Of a stretch of DNA of 64,000 nt, positions 1 to 8,307 are shown piece after piece; within the stretch, counting starts at the first letter, position 1; the number at the start of each line of letters is the position of its first letter. Position numbers and translations under genes: made by a program. The notes beneath the pieces are model-generated. The model searched no databases. It was not told where the DNA came from and saw only the letters and a program-made list of their open reading frames with translations. The DNA comes from Nitratireductor basaltis. Lineage in GTDB: Bacteria; Pseudomonadota; Alphaproteobacteria; Rhizobiales; Rhizobiaceae. Where the stretch lies: positions 434,001-498,000 of the forward strand of contig NZ_JMQM01000001.1 of assembly GCF_000733725.1 (NCBI RefSeq), read 5' to 3'.

Positions 1-2
1 CC

Positions 3-97
3 TTTTGAACGGATATGTTCGTAATAGAACGACTGTAATTATCAGGGGTTGTCAATCCAAATCATGGACAAAAATTTTTTTTGAACGATATTGTTTA
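3..97. promoter_or_regulatory. Two copies of a candidate ROK-repressor operator upstream of the TRAP operon
   Basis: Two related words lie upstream of the dctP-type gene: TTTTGAACGGATATGTTC at 3-20 and TTTTGAACGATATTGTTTA at 79-97. Each contains GAAC followed after a short AT-rich spacer by GTT(C/T), so each is an imperfect inverted repeat. The ROK-family regulator at 2976 belongs to the same gene run, so these are candidate binding sites for it. The assignment is inference from position and repetition. Confidence 0.4.
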
Positions 98-160
98 AAT
101 ATCTTGACGGCCTGTGTGAGACGCGGGATTGTTGCCCCAACAAGAAATGAAAAGGGGAAC

Positions 161-1147
161 ATGAAGATGAAACTACGTCACGCAATGCTTGGTCTGTTGG
201 CTGGTGCAGCCCTGATGCCGTTCGTTGGGGTTCAGGCCGCAGATGCCCAAATTGTCATGCGCCTGGCCGAAAACCAGCCCGAGACCAATCCTGTCACCGT
301 CGCAATGTACCGCTTTGCTGATCTGGTGAAGGAGTACTCCAACGGCGAGATAGAAGTTCAGGTTTTTCCCGGTGCGCAGTTGGGTCAGGAGCCCGAGACC
401 ATTGAGCAGGCACAGGCTGGGATCATTGATTTCACCCGTGTGAATTCCGTCGGACTCGCCAATGTGAGTCCCTCCATGGGCGCATTCACCTTGCCCTATG
501 TCTTCGCCGACTGGGATCACAAGTACCGCGTACTTGACGGCGAGATCGGCACGGAAGTGTTGGCAGACCTCGAAGAGGTCGGTCTGAAGGGCTTTGCGTA
601 TATGGATGCCGGCTCCCGGTCATTCTATACGACCGAAGGGAATGCGATCGAGAGCATCGAGGACCTCAAGGGAAAGAAGATTCGCGTACAGCCGGCACCG
701 ATTTCGATCCGGATGATGGAGCTGCTCGGCGCAGTCCCGACCCCCATGAACTATGGTGAGGTATATTCCGCGTTGCAGACGGGTGTGATCGATGGCGCGG
801 AGAACGACTTCGTCAGCTATCATACATCCGCGCATTACGAAGTCGCACCCAACTACGTCGTTGACGCGCATCTCAGCCCGCCGGCGCTGCTGCTGATGAA
901 CAAGGCGAAGTTCGACAGCCTGTCGCCCGAGCTGCAGGATGCGGTCACCCGTGCAGCCGTGGATGCTTCGATGTATGAGCGCGAGATCATGCGTGAGGCA
1001 AATGAAAAGGCGCGTCAGACGGTCATTGATGGCGGGGCGACCGTGACGGAAATCGACAATGCTCCGTTTCAGGCGGCTGTGCAGCCGATCTATGAGGAGT
1101 TCCCGGATCTGATGCCGCTTCTGGATCGCATCCAGGCCGCAAAGTAA
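161..1147 (+). CDS. TRAP transporter solute-binding protein, DctP family
   Basis: Periplasmic substrate-binding protein of a tripartite ATP-independent transporter, 328 residues, the usual size for DctP proteins. The ATG at 161 follows a GGGG-type ribosome site. It gives a clean signal peptide: a basic MKMKLRH start, a hydrophobic stretch, and a likely cleavage after an AxA-like site near residue 27. An upstream in-frame extension lacks these properties and was not used. The mature part begins with the family pattern MRLAENQPETNP and keeps the FPGAQLGQEPE stretch and a conserved IRVQPAPI region. In this family that Arg normally binds the ligand carboxylate. The membrane genes dctQ and dctM follow directly. 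The substrate is probably an acidic sugar or other organic acid, but the sequence does not identify it. Confidence 0.9.
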   Translation: MKMKLRHAMLGLLAGAALMPFVGVQAADAQIVMRLAENQPETNPVTVAMYRFADLVKEYSNGEIEVQVFPGAQLGQEPETIEQAQAGIIDFTRVNSVGLANVSPSMGAFTLPYVFADWDHKYRVLDGEIGTEVLADLEEVGLKGFAYMDAGSRSFYTTEGNAIESIEDLKGKKIRVQPAPISIRMMELLGAVPTPMNYGEVYSALQTGVIDGAENDFVSYHTSAHYEVAPNYVVDAHLSPPALLLMNKAKFDSLSPELQDAVTRAAVDASMYEREIMREANEKARQTVIDGGATVTEIDNAPFQAAVQPIYEEFPDLMPLLDRIQAAK

Positions 1148-1168
1148 ACACTTGTCCAGGGACGGAAC

Positions 1169-1684
1169 ATGGCTTGGCATCGCACGCTGGCAGTTGCGCT
1201 GAACCGTATCAATGGCCTGGCTGCGCTTGCCTGCCATGTTCTGTTAATGGTGATCACGGGTATTACCGTTGCGCAGGTTTTCCTGCGCTTCGTGCTGAAC
1301 AATCCCACGAGTTGGTCCGAAGAGATCGCGCTGCTCTGCCTGATCTGGTTCGGTCTTCTGGCGGTTGCCGTCGGCATCCGACGGCACGAGCACGTGGCCA
1401 TCACCTTTTTCCGCGACCTGCTTCCAGGGCGGATCGCCTTGGCTCTTGATTACGTCGCACAACTGGCGATGGCCTGCTTCATGTTCACGGTCATGTATTA
1501 CGGCGCGGATCTGATCGCATTGTCGGGCGTGCAGGTTTTGCCCGCCTCGGGCCTGGCGAAGTCGCTGCTTTACCTGCCAGCTATCGTTGGAGGCGTGTTG
1601 GGCATGATCAATGCATTCGGGAACATGGTGCTGCGCGACGTGACATTGGCCGAGCATGCAGTCGAGGTGACGAATGTCGGTTGA
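1169..1684 (+). CDS. TRAP transporter small membrane subunit, DctQ family
   Basis: 171-residue integral membrane protein with about four hydrophobic segments and the typical DctQ pattern FVLNNPTSWSEEIALL near residues 45-60. With the large subunit it forms the sodium-coupled membrane part of the TRAP transporter. It lies 21 bases after the binding-protein gene, and its 3' end overlaps the start of dctM by 11 bases, which indicates translational coupling. The ATG at 1169 was chosen because it follows a GGGACGG-like ribosome site and gives a normal-length protein. Confidence 0.9.
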   Translation: MAWHRTLAVALNRINGLAALACHVLLMVITGITVAQVFLRFVLNNPTSWSEEIALLCLIWFGLLAVAVGIRRHEHVAITFFRDLLPGRIALALDYVAQLAMACFMFTVMYYGADLIALSGVQVLPASGLAKSLLYLPAIVGGVLGMINAFGNMVLRDVTLAEHAVEVTNVG

Positions 1685-2966
1685 TTGGATCGGGATCACC
1701 CTTTTGCTGGGAGGCTTTCTCGGACTTATGCTCCTGAGGGTGCCGATCGCCTTTGCTCTTGGGCTCGCATCGCTCGCTACTGCACTTCATCTCAACCTGC
1801 CGCTGTTACTCGTCGCCCAGCGCATGATCAATGGACTTAATTCCTTTACCTTCCTGGCCGTGCCTTTCTTCATCCTGGTCGGAAACATCATGACCGAGGG
1901 GGGCATCTCCGACCGGCTGGTTCGACTGGCTGATGTGCTGGTTGGAAGGCTACGCGGCGGGCTGGCGCATGGCAATGTGGTCGCCAGCACCATGTTTGGC
2001 GGTATTTCCGGCTCTTCGGTTGCCGATGTGGCTTCGATCGGATCATTCCTTATTCCCGCAATGCGCAAGGCAGGCTACCCCGCTGGCTACTCCGTTGCCG
2101 TGACGGTCACTTCGTCCGTGCAGGGAGTGCTGATCCCGCCGAGCCAGAACATGATCTTCTATGCCCTCGCTGCCGGGGGGCTCCCGATTTCGACCCTGTT
2201 TCTTGCCGGCTATATCCCGGGCCTGATGCTTGGCATCGCGTTGATGGTTCTTTGTGCCGTCATGGCCAAGCGCCACAATCACCCGCTTGGCGCGCGCTAC
2301 ACGCTGAATGAGGGTTTGCGGGTGGTCGCCGATGCCGCGATCGGGTTGTTCACGATCGTCATCATCATCGGCGGGATCTTGAGCGGCGTGTTCACGGCAA
2401 CGGAATCTGCCGCAGTCGCCGTGGTCTATGCGCTGCTCGTGACCGTGTTCTGGTACCGAAGCCTTTCGCGTGCTGCGGTCGCCCGGATTTTTTCAACGAC
2501 GCTGACCACATTAGCGATGGTTACGGCCATCATCATGACCTCATCGGTCTTCGGTTTCCTGCTGTCCTATCTACGCATACCGGCGCTGCTGGCTGAAGGC
2601 ATCTTCCTGATTTCCGAAAACAAGATCTTCGTTCTCATGGCGATCAACATTCTCCTGCTGATCCTGGGGATGCTGATGGATATGGGAGTGTTGATCCTTC
2701 TGCTCACGCCGATCCTGTTGCCGATTGTTTCGAAGGTCGGTGTGGATCCCATCCATTTTGGCGTGATGATGATCCTGAATCTCGGCATCGGGCTTTGCAC
2801 GCCGCCCGTTGGCACATCGCTGCTCGTCGGGAGCGGCATCGCCCGGATACGCCTTGGGTCGGCGATAGGCAGCATGTGGGGCTTCTATATTGCCATGATT
2901 GTAGTTTTGCTCCTCGTGACGTATTTTCCGGCGCTCACATTGACCCTCCCAGCCATGATGAACTGA
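1674..2966 (+). CDS. TRAP transporter large permease, DctM family
   Basis: 430-residue, highly hydrophobic protein with about a dozen membrane segments, the standard size for DctM. Family signatures seen include NGLNSFTFLAVPFFILVGN near residue 55, a GGISGSSVADVASIG loop, a VLIPPSQNMI segment and a C-terminal GLCTPPVGTSLLVG segment. The last two carry the paired sodium/substrate-site sequences of the family. The start overlaps the end of dctQ. It completes a three-gene TRAP operon that continues into a ROK regulator nine bases downstream. Confidence 0.92.
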   Translation: MSVDWIGITLLLGGFLGLMLLRVPIAFALGLASLATALHLNLPLLLVAQRMINGLNSFTFLAVPFFILVGNIMTEGGISDRLVRLADVLVGRLRGGLAHGNVVASTMFGGISGSSVADVASIGSFLIPAMRKAGYPAGYSVAVTVTSSVQGVLIPPSQNMIFYALAAGGLPISTLFLAGYIPGLMLGIALMVLCAVMAKRHNHPLGARYTLNEGLRVVADAAIGLFTIVIIIGGILSGVFTATESAAVAVVYALLVTVFWYRSLSRAAVARIFSTTLTTLAMVTAIIMTSSVFGFLLSYLRIPALLAEGIFLISENKIFVLMAINILLLILGMLMDMGVLILLLTPILLPIVSKVGVDPIHFGVMMILNLGIGLCTPPVGTSLLVGSGIARIRLGSAIGSMWGFYIAMIVVLLLVTYFPALTLTLPAMMN

Positions 2967-2975
2967 TAGCGACAG

Positions 2976-4133
2976 ATGGATACAGCCCGAACCCATGATC
3001 TTCTGGCGATCGCGGATCTGGTGCGGACTGGACGGGCTACAAGTCGAGGCATGATCGGGCGTGAACTGGGTATCCGGTCCACCACTATATCCGATCTGGT
3101 CGGTCAACTGGTCGCGCGCGACCTTGTCCATGAGAATACGCCACGCAGCCGCACAAAGGGGCGGCCAACCTCCATCCTGTCGTTCAATGCGCAGCGCCTT
3201 GGCGCGGTGTATGTCACGGTTACCGATCAGTCGCTTGTGGCAAGCGCTGTCGATTTGAACATGCGCACGATCGGGCAGGTAATCGCAAATCCGCCACCTG
3301 AAGCCGACAACAACAATCTGGTGCAGAGCCTGCGCCAGCTGATCAAAGATGCTGCGCGGTATTTTCCTCCCGGAATGGAGAATGGCGCGATCGTTTTCTC
3401 GCTATCGGGTCTGCTGGATGTTCCAGGCAAGATCTGGTGCGTGTCGTCGCGCTGGCCGCGGATGCGCAATCTCGATCTTGGTCAGGCTTTCGGTGATCTC
3501 GGACCCAAGATCTGGCTTATCCGCAATCTTGATGCGGAGTTGACCGGGATAAGCCAGGCAGAGCAGCATGGCGAGGAGGAGACCTCGCTGCTACTGCATT
3601 GGGGGCATGGTATCGGTGCTGCTTACGCCGTTGGCCGCGAAGTGGTGAACCGCAATCGTGGCAGGTTTTGTGAAATCGGGCACTGGATGTTGGGCAACGG
3701 CCAGAACCGACAGTGCACCTGCGGCAACAAGGATTGCCTGGAAACGGTCGCTGCACTTTGGGCTATCGGGCCTAGGCTGGCCGAGGAATTTCCAGGGCTG
3801 CCGCAGAACGAACGTGAGGCCGCGATAACCTTGGCGCGACTCGATCTCCTAGACTCGCCCGTGATCAAATCCGCGCTTTCCGACATGCTCCGCTTGACTG
3901 CAAACCTGTGCCGCCTGCTGTTTCCCGATCGGGTTGTTCTCACGGGCCCCTTCGTCCAGAACCCCGACATCTTCCGGAAGTTCGTAGATACGCTGGCGGT
4001 CGCGCCCATGTTGCGATCCGTCGACAAGGTACGTGTGTCAACCGGAGACGCACATCAATCAGCAGAGGTTTCGGGAGCCTTGTCTGGACCATTCGAGGAG
4101 TGCCTGGCAGCTCTTGTATCACGCGAGGTGTAA
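2976..4133 (+). CDS. ROK-family transcriptional regulator
   Basis: 385 residues. The N-terminal ~80 residues form a winged helix-turn-helix (ATSRGMIGRELGIRSTTISD), followed by a ROK sugar-kinase-like fold. The ROK zinc signature is present: EIGHWML, then CTCGNKDCLE near residue 250. A HWGHGIGAA segment resembles the nucleotide/sugar-binding loop. Proteins with the HTH are usually repressors of the NagC/XylR type that respond to a sugar or derivative. It lies nine bases after dctM and so is probably co-transcribed and autoregulatory. Two repeated GAAC...GTT words upstream of the operon are candidate operators. The effector is unknown. Confidence 0.88.
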   Translation: MDTARTHDLLAIADLVRTGRATSRGMIGRELGIRSTTISDLVGQLVARDLVHENTPRSRTKGRPTSILSFNAQRLGAVYVTVTDQSLVASAVDLNMRTIGQVIANPPPEADNNNLVQSLRQLIKDAARYFPPGMENGAIVFSLSGLLDVPGKIWCVSSRWPRMRNLDLGQAFGDLGPKIWLIRNLDAELTGISQAEQHGEEETSLLLHWGHGIGAAYAVGREVVNRNRGRFCEIGHWMLGNGQNRQCTCGNKDCLETVAALWAIGPRLAEEFPGLPQNEREAAITLARLDLLDSPVIKSALSDMLRLTANLCRLLFPDRVVLTGPFVQNPDIFRKFVDTLAVAPMLRSVDKVRVSTGDAHQSAEVSGALSGPFEECLAALVSREV

Positions 4134-4316
4134 TCGCGTGTGCCTACGCGACACCAACAGATGATCGCGCTGTGGTTGCCACGAAGGTTGAAGCAGATTC
4201 ATTCCAGCGATCATCAGATCCTGCGCAAGCAAAACGCGATGTGGCACATTGCGAAGCCTACCGCATCACGGACAGATGTAGCCGCAAATCTCGCTGAGTG
4301 TCTGTTCAATGGAAGG

Positions 4317-4511
4317 TTAGAGCTTCCAGGTGTAATAGAGCCCCTGCGCGATCCCCTCACGCCGACACTGTTCGGCGATCGAATACTCCTCACGCAAGCC
4401 CTCCAGCACAATGTGGATCTTCTCCTCGGCCGAGAATCTGCGCCGGGTCTTGCGGCGAATGTCTTTCACATGTTTGTCGGCCGATCCTTCCGGCACGGAT
4501 TTCTGTCTCAT
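4317..4511 (-). pseudogene. IS3-family transposase OrfA fragment
   Basis: 64 residues matching the N-terminal helix-turn-helix part of IS3-type OrfA proteins: KTRRRFSAEEKIHIVLEGL followed by SIAEQCRREGIAQGLYYTW. Intact OrfA proteins run to about 90-100 residues and are followed by orfB with the DDE catalytic domain. Here the frame stops right after the YYTW position, and no orfB is present on either side. It is therefore a deletion remnant, not a functional element. No terminal inverted repeats could be recognised around it. Confidence 0.8.
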
Positions 4512-4710
4512 CTTCGCTCCCTTGGCGGGCTACGATGTGAGCAAAATCTGGATTGGGCGCAGGTTAACCGTAGCATTGTAGGTCAACGCGGTCTTGGTGC
4601 CTCGAAGCTTGCAGTGCCCGTAAGAGTTCTCCTTCGAGCATCATCGGCCAGTAGGAGAACTGTTTCGACAGCCGAATTCCAATTGTAAGCGCAGATACAT
4701 TTCGTGAGTG

Positions 4711-4748
4711 AAAAGCGCCCGCGCAGTTTAAGGAAGCTGCGCAGGCGC
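4711..4748 (-). terminator. Candidate intrinsic terminator downstream of the dehydrogenase gene
   Basis: On the minus strand an imperfect hairpin (GCGCC and GCGCAG arms at 4715-4726 and 4737-4748, one mismatch, 10-base loop) is followed directly by TTTT. It lies about 165 bases past the stop of the minus-strand dehydrogenase gene. Confidence 0.45.
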
Positions 4749-4911
4749 GTGCGGGTCTCGTTATGCCTGCACACAGATAGAAGCTGCCGTTAAATAGTCG
4801 GCTCCCATCAAAATTGAGATGCCAAGGCTTCGGCTGGAGGGTGAGCGCAAAGACTAGTTGACTAAGTAATGCTGACGAACGGTCGCATCGGATCAGCAAC
4901 CGATTCTCGCA

Positions 4912-5985
4912 TTAGATGTTCTCGCCGCGTATCGCCTCGCAAACGGCTTCTGTAACTTCTTTCGTGGTTGCTTTGCCTCCGATATCTGGCGTTACAATGC
5001 CTTCTTCGGTGACCTTTTCGACAGCACGCATAAGGCGGATTGCGGCCTTGTTTTCCCCCAGATGATCAAGCATTTGCGATGCGGTCCAGAAGGTGGCTAC
5101 TGGATTGGCAATGCCCTTGCCGGTGATGTCAAAAGCCGAACCGTGGATCGGTTCGAACATGGAGGGGTAACGTCGTTCCGGATCGATGTTACCCGTTGGT
5201 GCCACACCCAAACTGCCGGCAAGTGCGCCTGCGAGATCCGACAGGATGTCAGCGTGCAAATTGGTGGCAACGATCGTGTCCAGGCTCTGCGGCTTGAGTG
5301 TCATGCGCACGGTCATGGCATCGACAAGCATCTTGTCCCAGGTCACATCAGGGAATTCCTTCGAAACTTCCGCGGCAATTTCATCCCACATGACCATGCC
5401 GTGGCGCTGCGCGTTGGACTTCGTCACGACTGTCAGAAGCTTGCGCGGGCGTGACTGCGCGAGCTTGAACGCGTAACGCATGATGCGCGTCACACCCACG
5501 CGGGTGAAGATCGCAACCTCGGTGCCAACTTCTTCCGGCAATCCGCGATGCGCACGACCGCCATGACCAGAATATTCACCCTCGGAGTTCTCGCGCACGA
5601 TGACCCAGTCCAGGTCACCCGGTCCGACCCCGGCCAATGGGGACTGGATCCCGGGAAGGATCTTGGTCGGGCGAACATTGGCATATTGGTCGAAGCCCTG
5701 GCAGATTGGCAGTCGCAGCCCCCAAAGGGTGATGTGATCCGGCACGTCCGGCGCGCCCACAGCGCCAAAGAAGATTGCATCGAAGTCCTTCAGCTGGTCC
5801 GTGCCGTTCTCCGGCATCATCATGCCGTGCTTCTTGTAGTAGTCCGAACCCCAATCGAAGGATGTGACGTCCACGTTGAACCCGCCATCGCGGCGCGCCA
5901 CCGCTTCCAGGGCCTGAAGGCCAGCTGCAATGACTTCCGGGCCGATCCCATCAGCCGGTATGGCGGCAATCTTGTAATTCTTCAT
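4912..5985 (-). CDS. Tartrate dehydrogenase / D-malate dehydrogenase-like enzyme (isopropylmalate dehydrogenase family)
   Basis: 357 residues, the length of the TtuC/DmlA group of metal- and NAD-dependent beta-decarboxylating dehydrogenases. Visible are the N-terminal IPADGIGPEV, the substrate-binding run LPICQGFDQYANVRP, IVRENSEGEYSGHGG, the catalytic Lys in VTKSNAQRHG, metal-binding Asp residues in TNLHADILSDLAG, and the NAD-site sequence FEPIHGSAFDITGKGIANP. The ENSEGEYSGHGGR wording fits tartrate/D-malate dehydrogenases better than true LeuB. The reaction would be oxidation of D-malate, tartrate or a similar 2-hydroxy diacid, with decarboxylation in some cases. A divergent LysR gene lies 217 bases away and is the likely regulator. 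Confidence 0.85.
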   Translation of the reverse strand: MKNYKIAAIPADGIGPEVIAAGLQALEAVARRDGGFNVDVTSFDWGSDYYKKHGMMMPENGTDQLKDFDAIFFGAVGAPDVPDHITLWGLRLPICQGFDQYANVRPTKILPGIQSPLAGVGPGDLDWVIVRENSEGEYSGHGGRAHRGLPEEVGTEVAIFTRVGVTRIMRYAFKLAQSRPRKLLTVVTKSNAQRHGMVMWDEIAAEVSKEFPDVTWDKMLVDAMTVRMTLKPQSLDTIVATNLHADILSDLAGALAGSLGVAPTGNIDPERRYPSMFEPIHGSAFDITGKGIANPVATFWTASQMLDHLGENKAAIRLMRAVEKVTEEGIVTPDIGGKATTKEVTEAVCEAIRGENI

Positions 5986-6126
5986 GGAACAATACTCCCG
6001 GTATCCCTGATGCCGGAGAATGCGCGACAGCCGATGCGAGCTGCATAATTGCAGCCGCAGACATGCGAGCTTCCTCCCGTTTTCATCGGCAAGTTAGATC
6101 AGCAGCGTGTCCGGGAACAATTAGTT

Positions 6127-6141
6127 GATGTTTATACAATT
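6127..6141 (-). promoter_or_regulatory. Candidate LysR site, copy 1 of 3
   Basis: Read on the minus strand this is AATTGTATAAACATC, matching 12 of 15 positions of ATTTGTATAATCTTC found at 10674. It lies in the divergent space between the dehydrogenase gene and the LysR gene. Assignment to the LysR protein at 6203 is inference. Confidence 0.35.
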
Positions 6142-6202
6142 AAAAGCAATAATGGGGCATTGATTGGTGGCGGGTGCCGATCTGTAATAACGGGAGAGGC
6201 TG

Positions 6203-7117
6203 GTGGAGCTTGTACAACTCAGATGTTTTCTGGCGGTCGCAGATACGTTGCATTTCGGAAAGGCGGCGCAGCAGCTCGACATTCTTCCCTCGTCGCTCGG
6301 ACGCCATATCCGCAACCTTGAAGACTCCCTCGGTTCCAGGCTGGTCGCGCGTACCACCCGACATGTGACCTTGACGGAAGCCGGCTCCGAGCTTTTGGAC
6401 GATGCACGTGAGTTGCTGGAGCGCGCTGAGCAGCTGGAAGAGAAGGCACGCAGCCGCGAGCGGCAGGCGGCGACCTTGCTGCGGGTCGGTGCCATCGACA
6501 GCGCTGCCGCAGGGCTGATACCTCAGCTGCTCAACCATTTCCGTGCCGCTCATCCGGAAATCCAGGTCAGCCTGCATGAGCAAAAGACGATCCGTCTGCT
6601 GCCGAGACTGCTTTCCGGGCGCATTGACCTGGCCATAGTTCGCCCGCCGGAGGTGAGAAGTCCAAAGCTCGTTTTTCGCAATCTGTTTCATGAGACAGCC
6701 GTCGTGGCCATGCCTGAGAGCCACCCTCTGGCTGGTCGCTCGTCCGTCACTGTAGAGGAACTTGCCGATGAGCCTCTGATCGTGCCCGACCGGCGTTCGC
6801 GACCGCACAGCCATGATCTGACAATGAACCTTTTCCTTAGCGCCGGGCTAACTGCCCGCGTGGCGCAGATCGCGGAAGAGAAGCAGACGATCATCAACAT
6901 AGTCGGTGCCGGGCTGGGGCTGGCAATCGTACCGCGCTGGACACAGAATCTTGCTGTGCCAGGGGTGAGTTTCGTTCGCATCGACATGCCCGCGGATCGG
7001 ATACTCAACAAGTTGTCGTTGGCCGCTGCCTGGGTTCGGGGAACGCGCGATCCGGCTCGCGATGCCCTGATGGAATGTCTCATGAAAAACCTGAAGCAGA
7101 TATCAGCATCCGCTTAA
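6203..7117 (+). CDS. LysR-family transcriptional regulator
   Basis: 304 residues with an N-terminal winged helix-turn-helix (LRCFLAVADTLHFGKAAQQL) and a C-terminal periplasmic-binding-protein-like effector domain from about residue 90. Translation appears to start at GTG (6203), preceded by GGGAGAGG. It is divergent from the tartrate/D-malate dehydrogenase-like gene and is followed at 7245 by the TAXI TRAP operon on the same strand. Similar AT-rich words occur before the dehydrogenase gene, before the TAXI gene and at 10674, so it may control both units. The effector is likely the transported acid or a product of it. Confidence 0.88.
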   Translation: MELVQLRCFLAVADTLHFGKAAQQLDILPSSLGRHIRNLEDSLGSRLVARTTRHVTLTEAGSELLDDARELLERAEQLEEKARSRERQAATLLRVGAIDSAAAGLIPQLLNHFRAAHPEIQVSLHEQKTIRLLPRLLSGRIDLAIVRPPEVRSPKLVFRNLFHETAVVAMPESHPLAGRSSVTVEELADEPLIVPDRRSRPHSHDLTMNLFLSAGLTARVAQIAEEKQTIINIVGAGLGLAIVPRWTQNLAVPGVSFVRIDMPADRILNKLSLAAAWVRGTRDPARDALMECLMKNLKQISASA

Positions 7118-7133
7118 CCGAATTATTCAACAA

Positions 7134-7153
7134 AGTTATATAATCTTCTGCAG
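7134..7153 (+). promoter_or_regulatory. Candidate LysR site / promoter element, copy 2 of 3
   Basis: AGTTATATAATCTTCTGCAG lies about 110 bases upstream of the TAXI binding-protein start. It matches 13 of 15 positions of ATTTGTATAATCTTC at 10674, and both copies continue into GCAG. The TATAAT core could alternatively be a -10 element. Confidence 0.35.
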
Positions 7154-7244
7154 ATTGTCGCCTTGCCGCAACCAGCGCTAGCGTCGTGAGAAGTCGGAAC
7201 AGAACCTCCGGCTTGGTGACAATCATCCTTGGGAGGAGGATCAC

Positions 7245-8219
7245 ATGTTTTCTGTAAAGACTCTCATCATGTCTGCAGCGCTCAGCGTTGCCATGGTTGG
7301 CGCATCCAGCGCCCAGGACCGCGAAGGCTGGCCCGACAGCATCACCATCGGTACCGGGAGCCAGGGCGGCACCTACTTCGTTTATGGCAGCGGCTTCGCA
7401 TCCATGATCGGCGAGGAACTTGACGTGAACACCAGCGTCGAGATCACGGGCGGACCAGTCCAGAACGTCACCCTCGTGGAGACGGGTGAACACAATCTTG
7501 GGTTCGTGACCCTTGGTCCGGCAGATGAGGCACGCAAGGGCGAGAGCCAGCTCATGCCCGGTGTGAAGCATGAGGCGGTGCGCGCGCTGTTCCCCATGTA
7601 CCAGACGCCGCTTCAGGCGGCCGTCCTCGCCAGCTCAGACATCCAATCGATCTCTGATCTCGGCGGCAAGCGTGTGGGTGTAGGGCCTGCTGGCGGTACG
7701 TCTGCGACCTACTGGCCGCGTTATTTCGAAGCTGCAGAAATGGACGTCACCCTCAGCTATGCTGGCGGGTCTGACACGGCAGGGCAGCTCAAGGATGGTC
7801 TCATCGATGCTTTTGTCTATGCCGCGGGCCTTCCAACAGGTGCCTATAGCCAGCTTGCCGTTGAAAACGATGTGCGCTTCCTTTCCATGTCCGAGGAAGA
7901 GCTGAAGACGATGACGGAAGCCGTTCCGGCCATGTCTCCCTTCACCATTCCGGCGAACACTTACGAAGACCAGCCGGAAGACGTGCAGACGACTTCGCTT
8001 TGGAACTTTGCGATCGTTCACGAAAGCATGCCAGATGAGCTTGCTTACCAGATCACGAAGCTCGCGATGGAAAACCCGGACCGCATGAAGCAGGTCCATG
8101 CCGCTGCCAAGGAAACCCTTCCGGAAAATGCAGCGAACAACAAGGTCATTCCGTTCCATCCGGGTGCGGTTCGCTGGTTCAAGGAAAACGGCATCGAAGT
8201 GCCCGGTTCTGACGGCTAG
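7245..8219 (+). CDS. TAXI-family TRAP transporter solute-binding protein
   Basis: 324 residues with a signal peptide (MFSVKTLIMSAALSVAMVG, cleavage near the ASSAQ site). The mature start ITIGTGSQGGTYFVYGS is the hallmark of the TAXI family, followed by a conserved GKRVGVGPAGGTSA segment. It is the periplasmic receptor for the fused permease encoded 88 bases downstream. TAXI systems generally take up dicarboxylates, amino acids or related acids. A hairpin lies in the gap before the permease gene, a common device for making more receptor than permease. Confidence 0.92.
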   Translation: MFSVKTLIMSAALSVAMVGASSAQDREGWPDSITIGTGSQGGTYFVYGSGFASMIGEELDVNTSVEITGGPVQNVTLVETGEHNLGFVTLGPADEARKGESQLMPGVKHEAVRALFPMYQTPLQAAVLASSDIQSISDLGGKRVGVGPAGGTSATYWPRYFEAAEMDVTLSYAGGSDTAGQLKDGLIDAFVYAAGLPTGAYSQLAVENDVRFLSMSEEELKTMTEAVPAMSPFTIPANTYEDQPEDVQTTSLWNFAIVHESMPDELAYQITKLAMENPDRMKQVHAAAKETLPENAANNKVIPFHPGAVRWFKENGIEVPGSDG

Positions 8220-8250
8220 GCCCGCAGACAAAATTACCAGTCATCAAGGC

Positions 8251-8276
8251 GGGCGACTGCATACCAGCGGTCGCCC
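8251..8276 (+). promoter_or_regulatory. Intercistronic hairpin between TAXI receptor and permease genes
   Basis: GGGCGACTGC (8251-8260) pairs with GCGGTCGCCC (8267-8276) over ten positions including one T-G wobble, with a six-base loop. There is no T run after it. The likely role is 3'-end stabilisation of the receptor message or partial termination. Confidence 0.5.
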
Positions 8277-8307
8277 GAATTGCAGGAGACTCCCGGAGTA
8301 GGCGGCT

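Larger units (their letters stand above)
4134..4911. other. Gene-poor, decayed stretch between the ROK gene and the dehydrogenase gene
   Basis: About 780 bases with no intact gene. It contains an IS3-type orfA fragment (4317-4511) and a hairpin resembling a terminator (4711-4748). The remaining short reading frames match nothing I recognise. The mix of transposase debris and non-coding sequence suggests a past insertion followed by deletion. Confidence 0.6.

Noticed and set aside
5-160. Upstream extension of the dctP-type protein to base 5
   Set aside because: It lacks a signal peptide at the new start and covers likely promoter/operator DNA; ATG 161 has a ribosome site and a proper signal sequence.
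4317-4511. Intact IS3 element
   Set aside because: Only the first 64 codons of orfA remain; no orfB and no recognisable inverted repeats.
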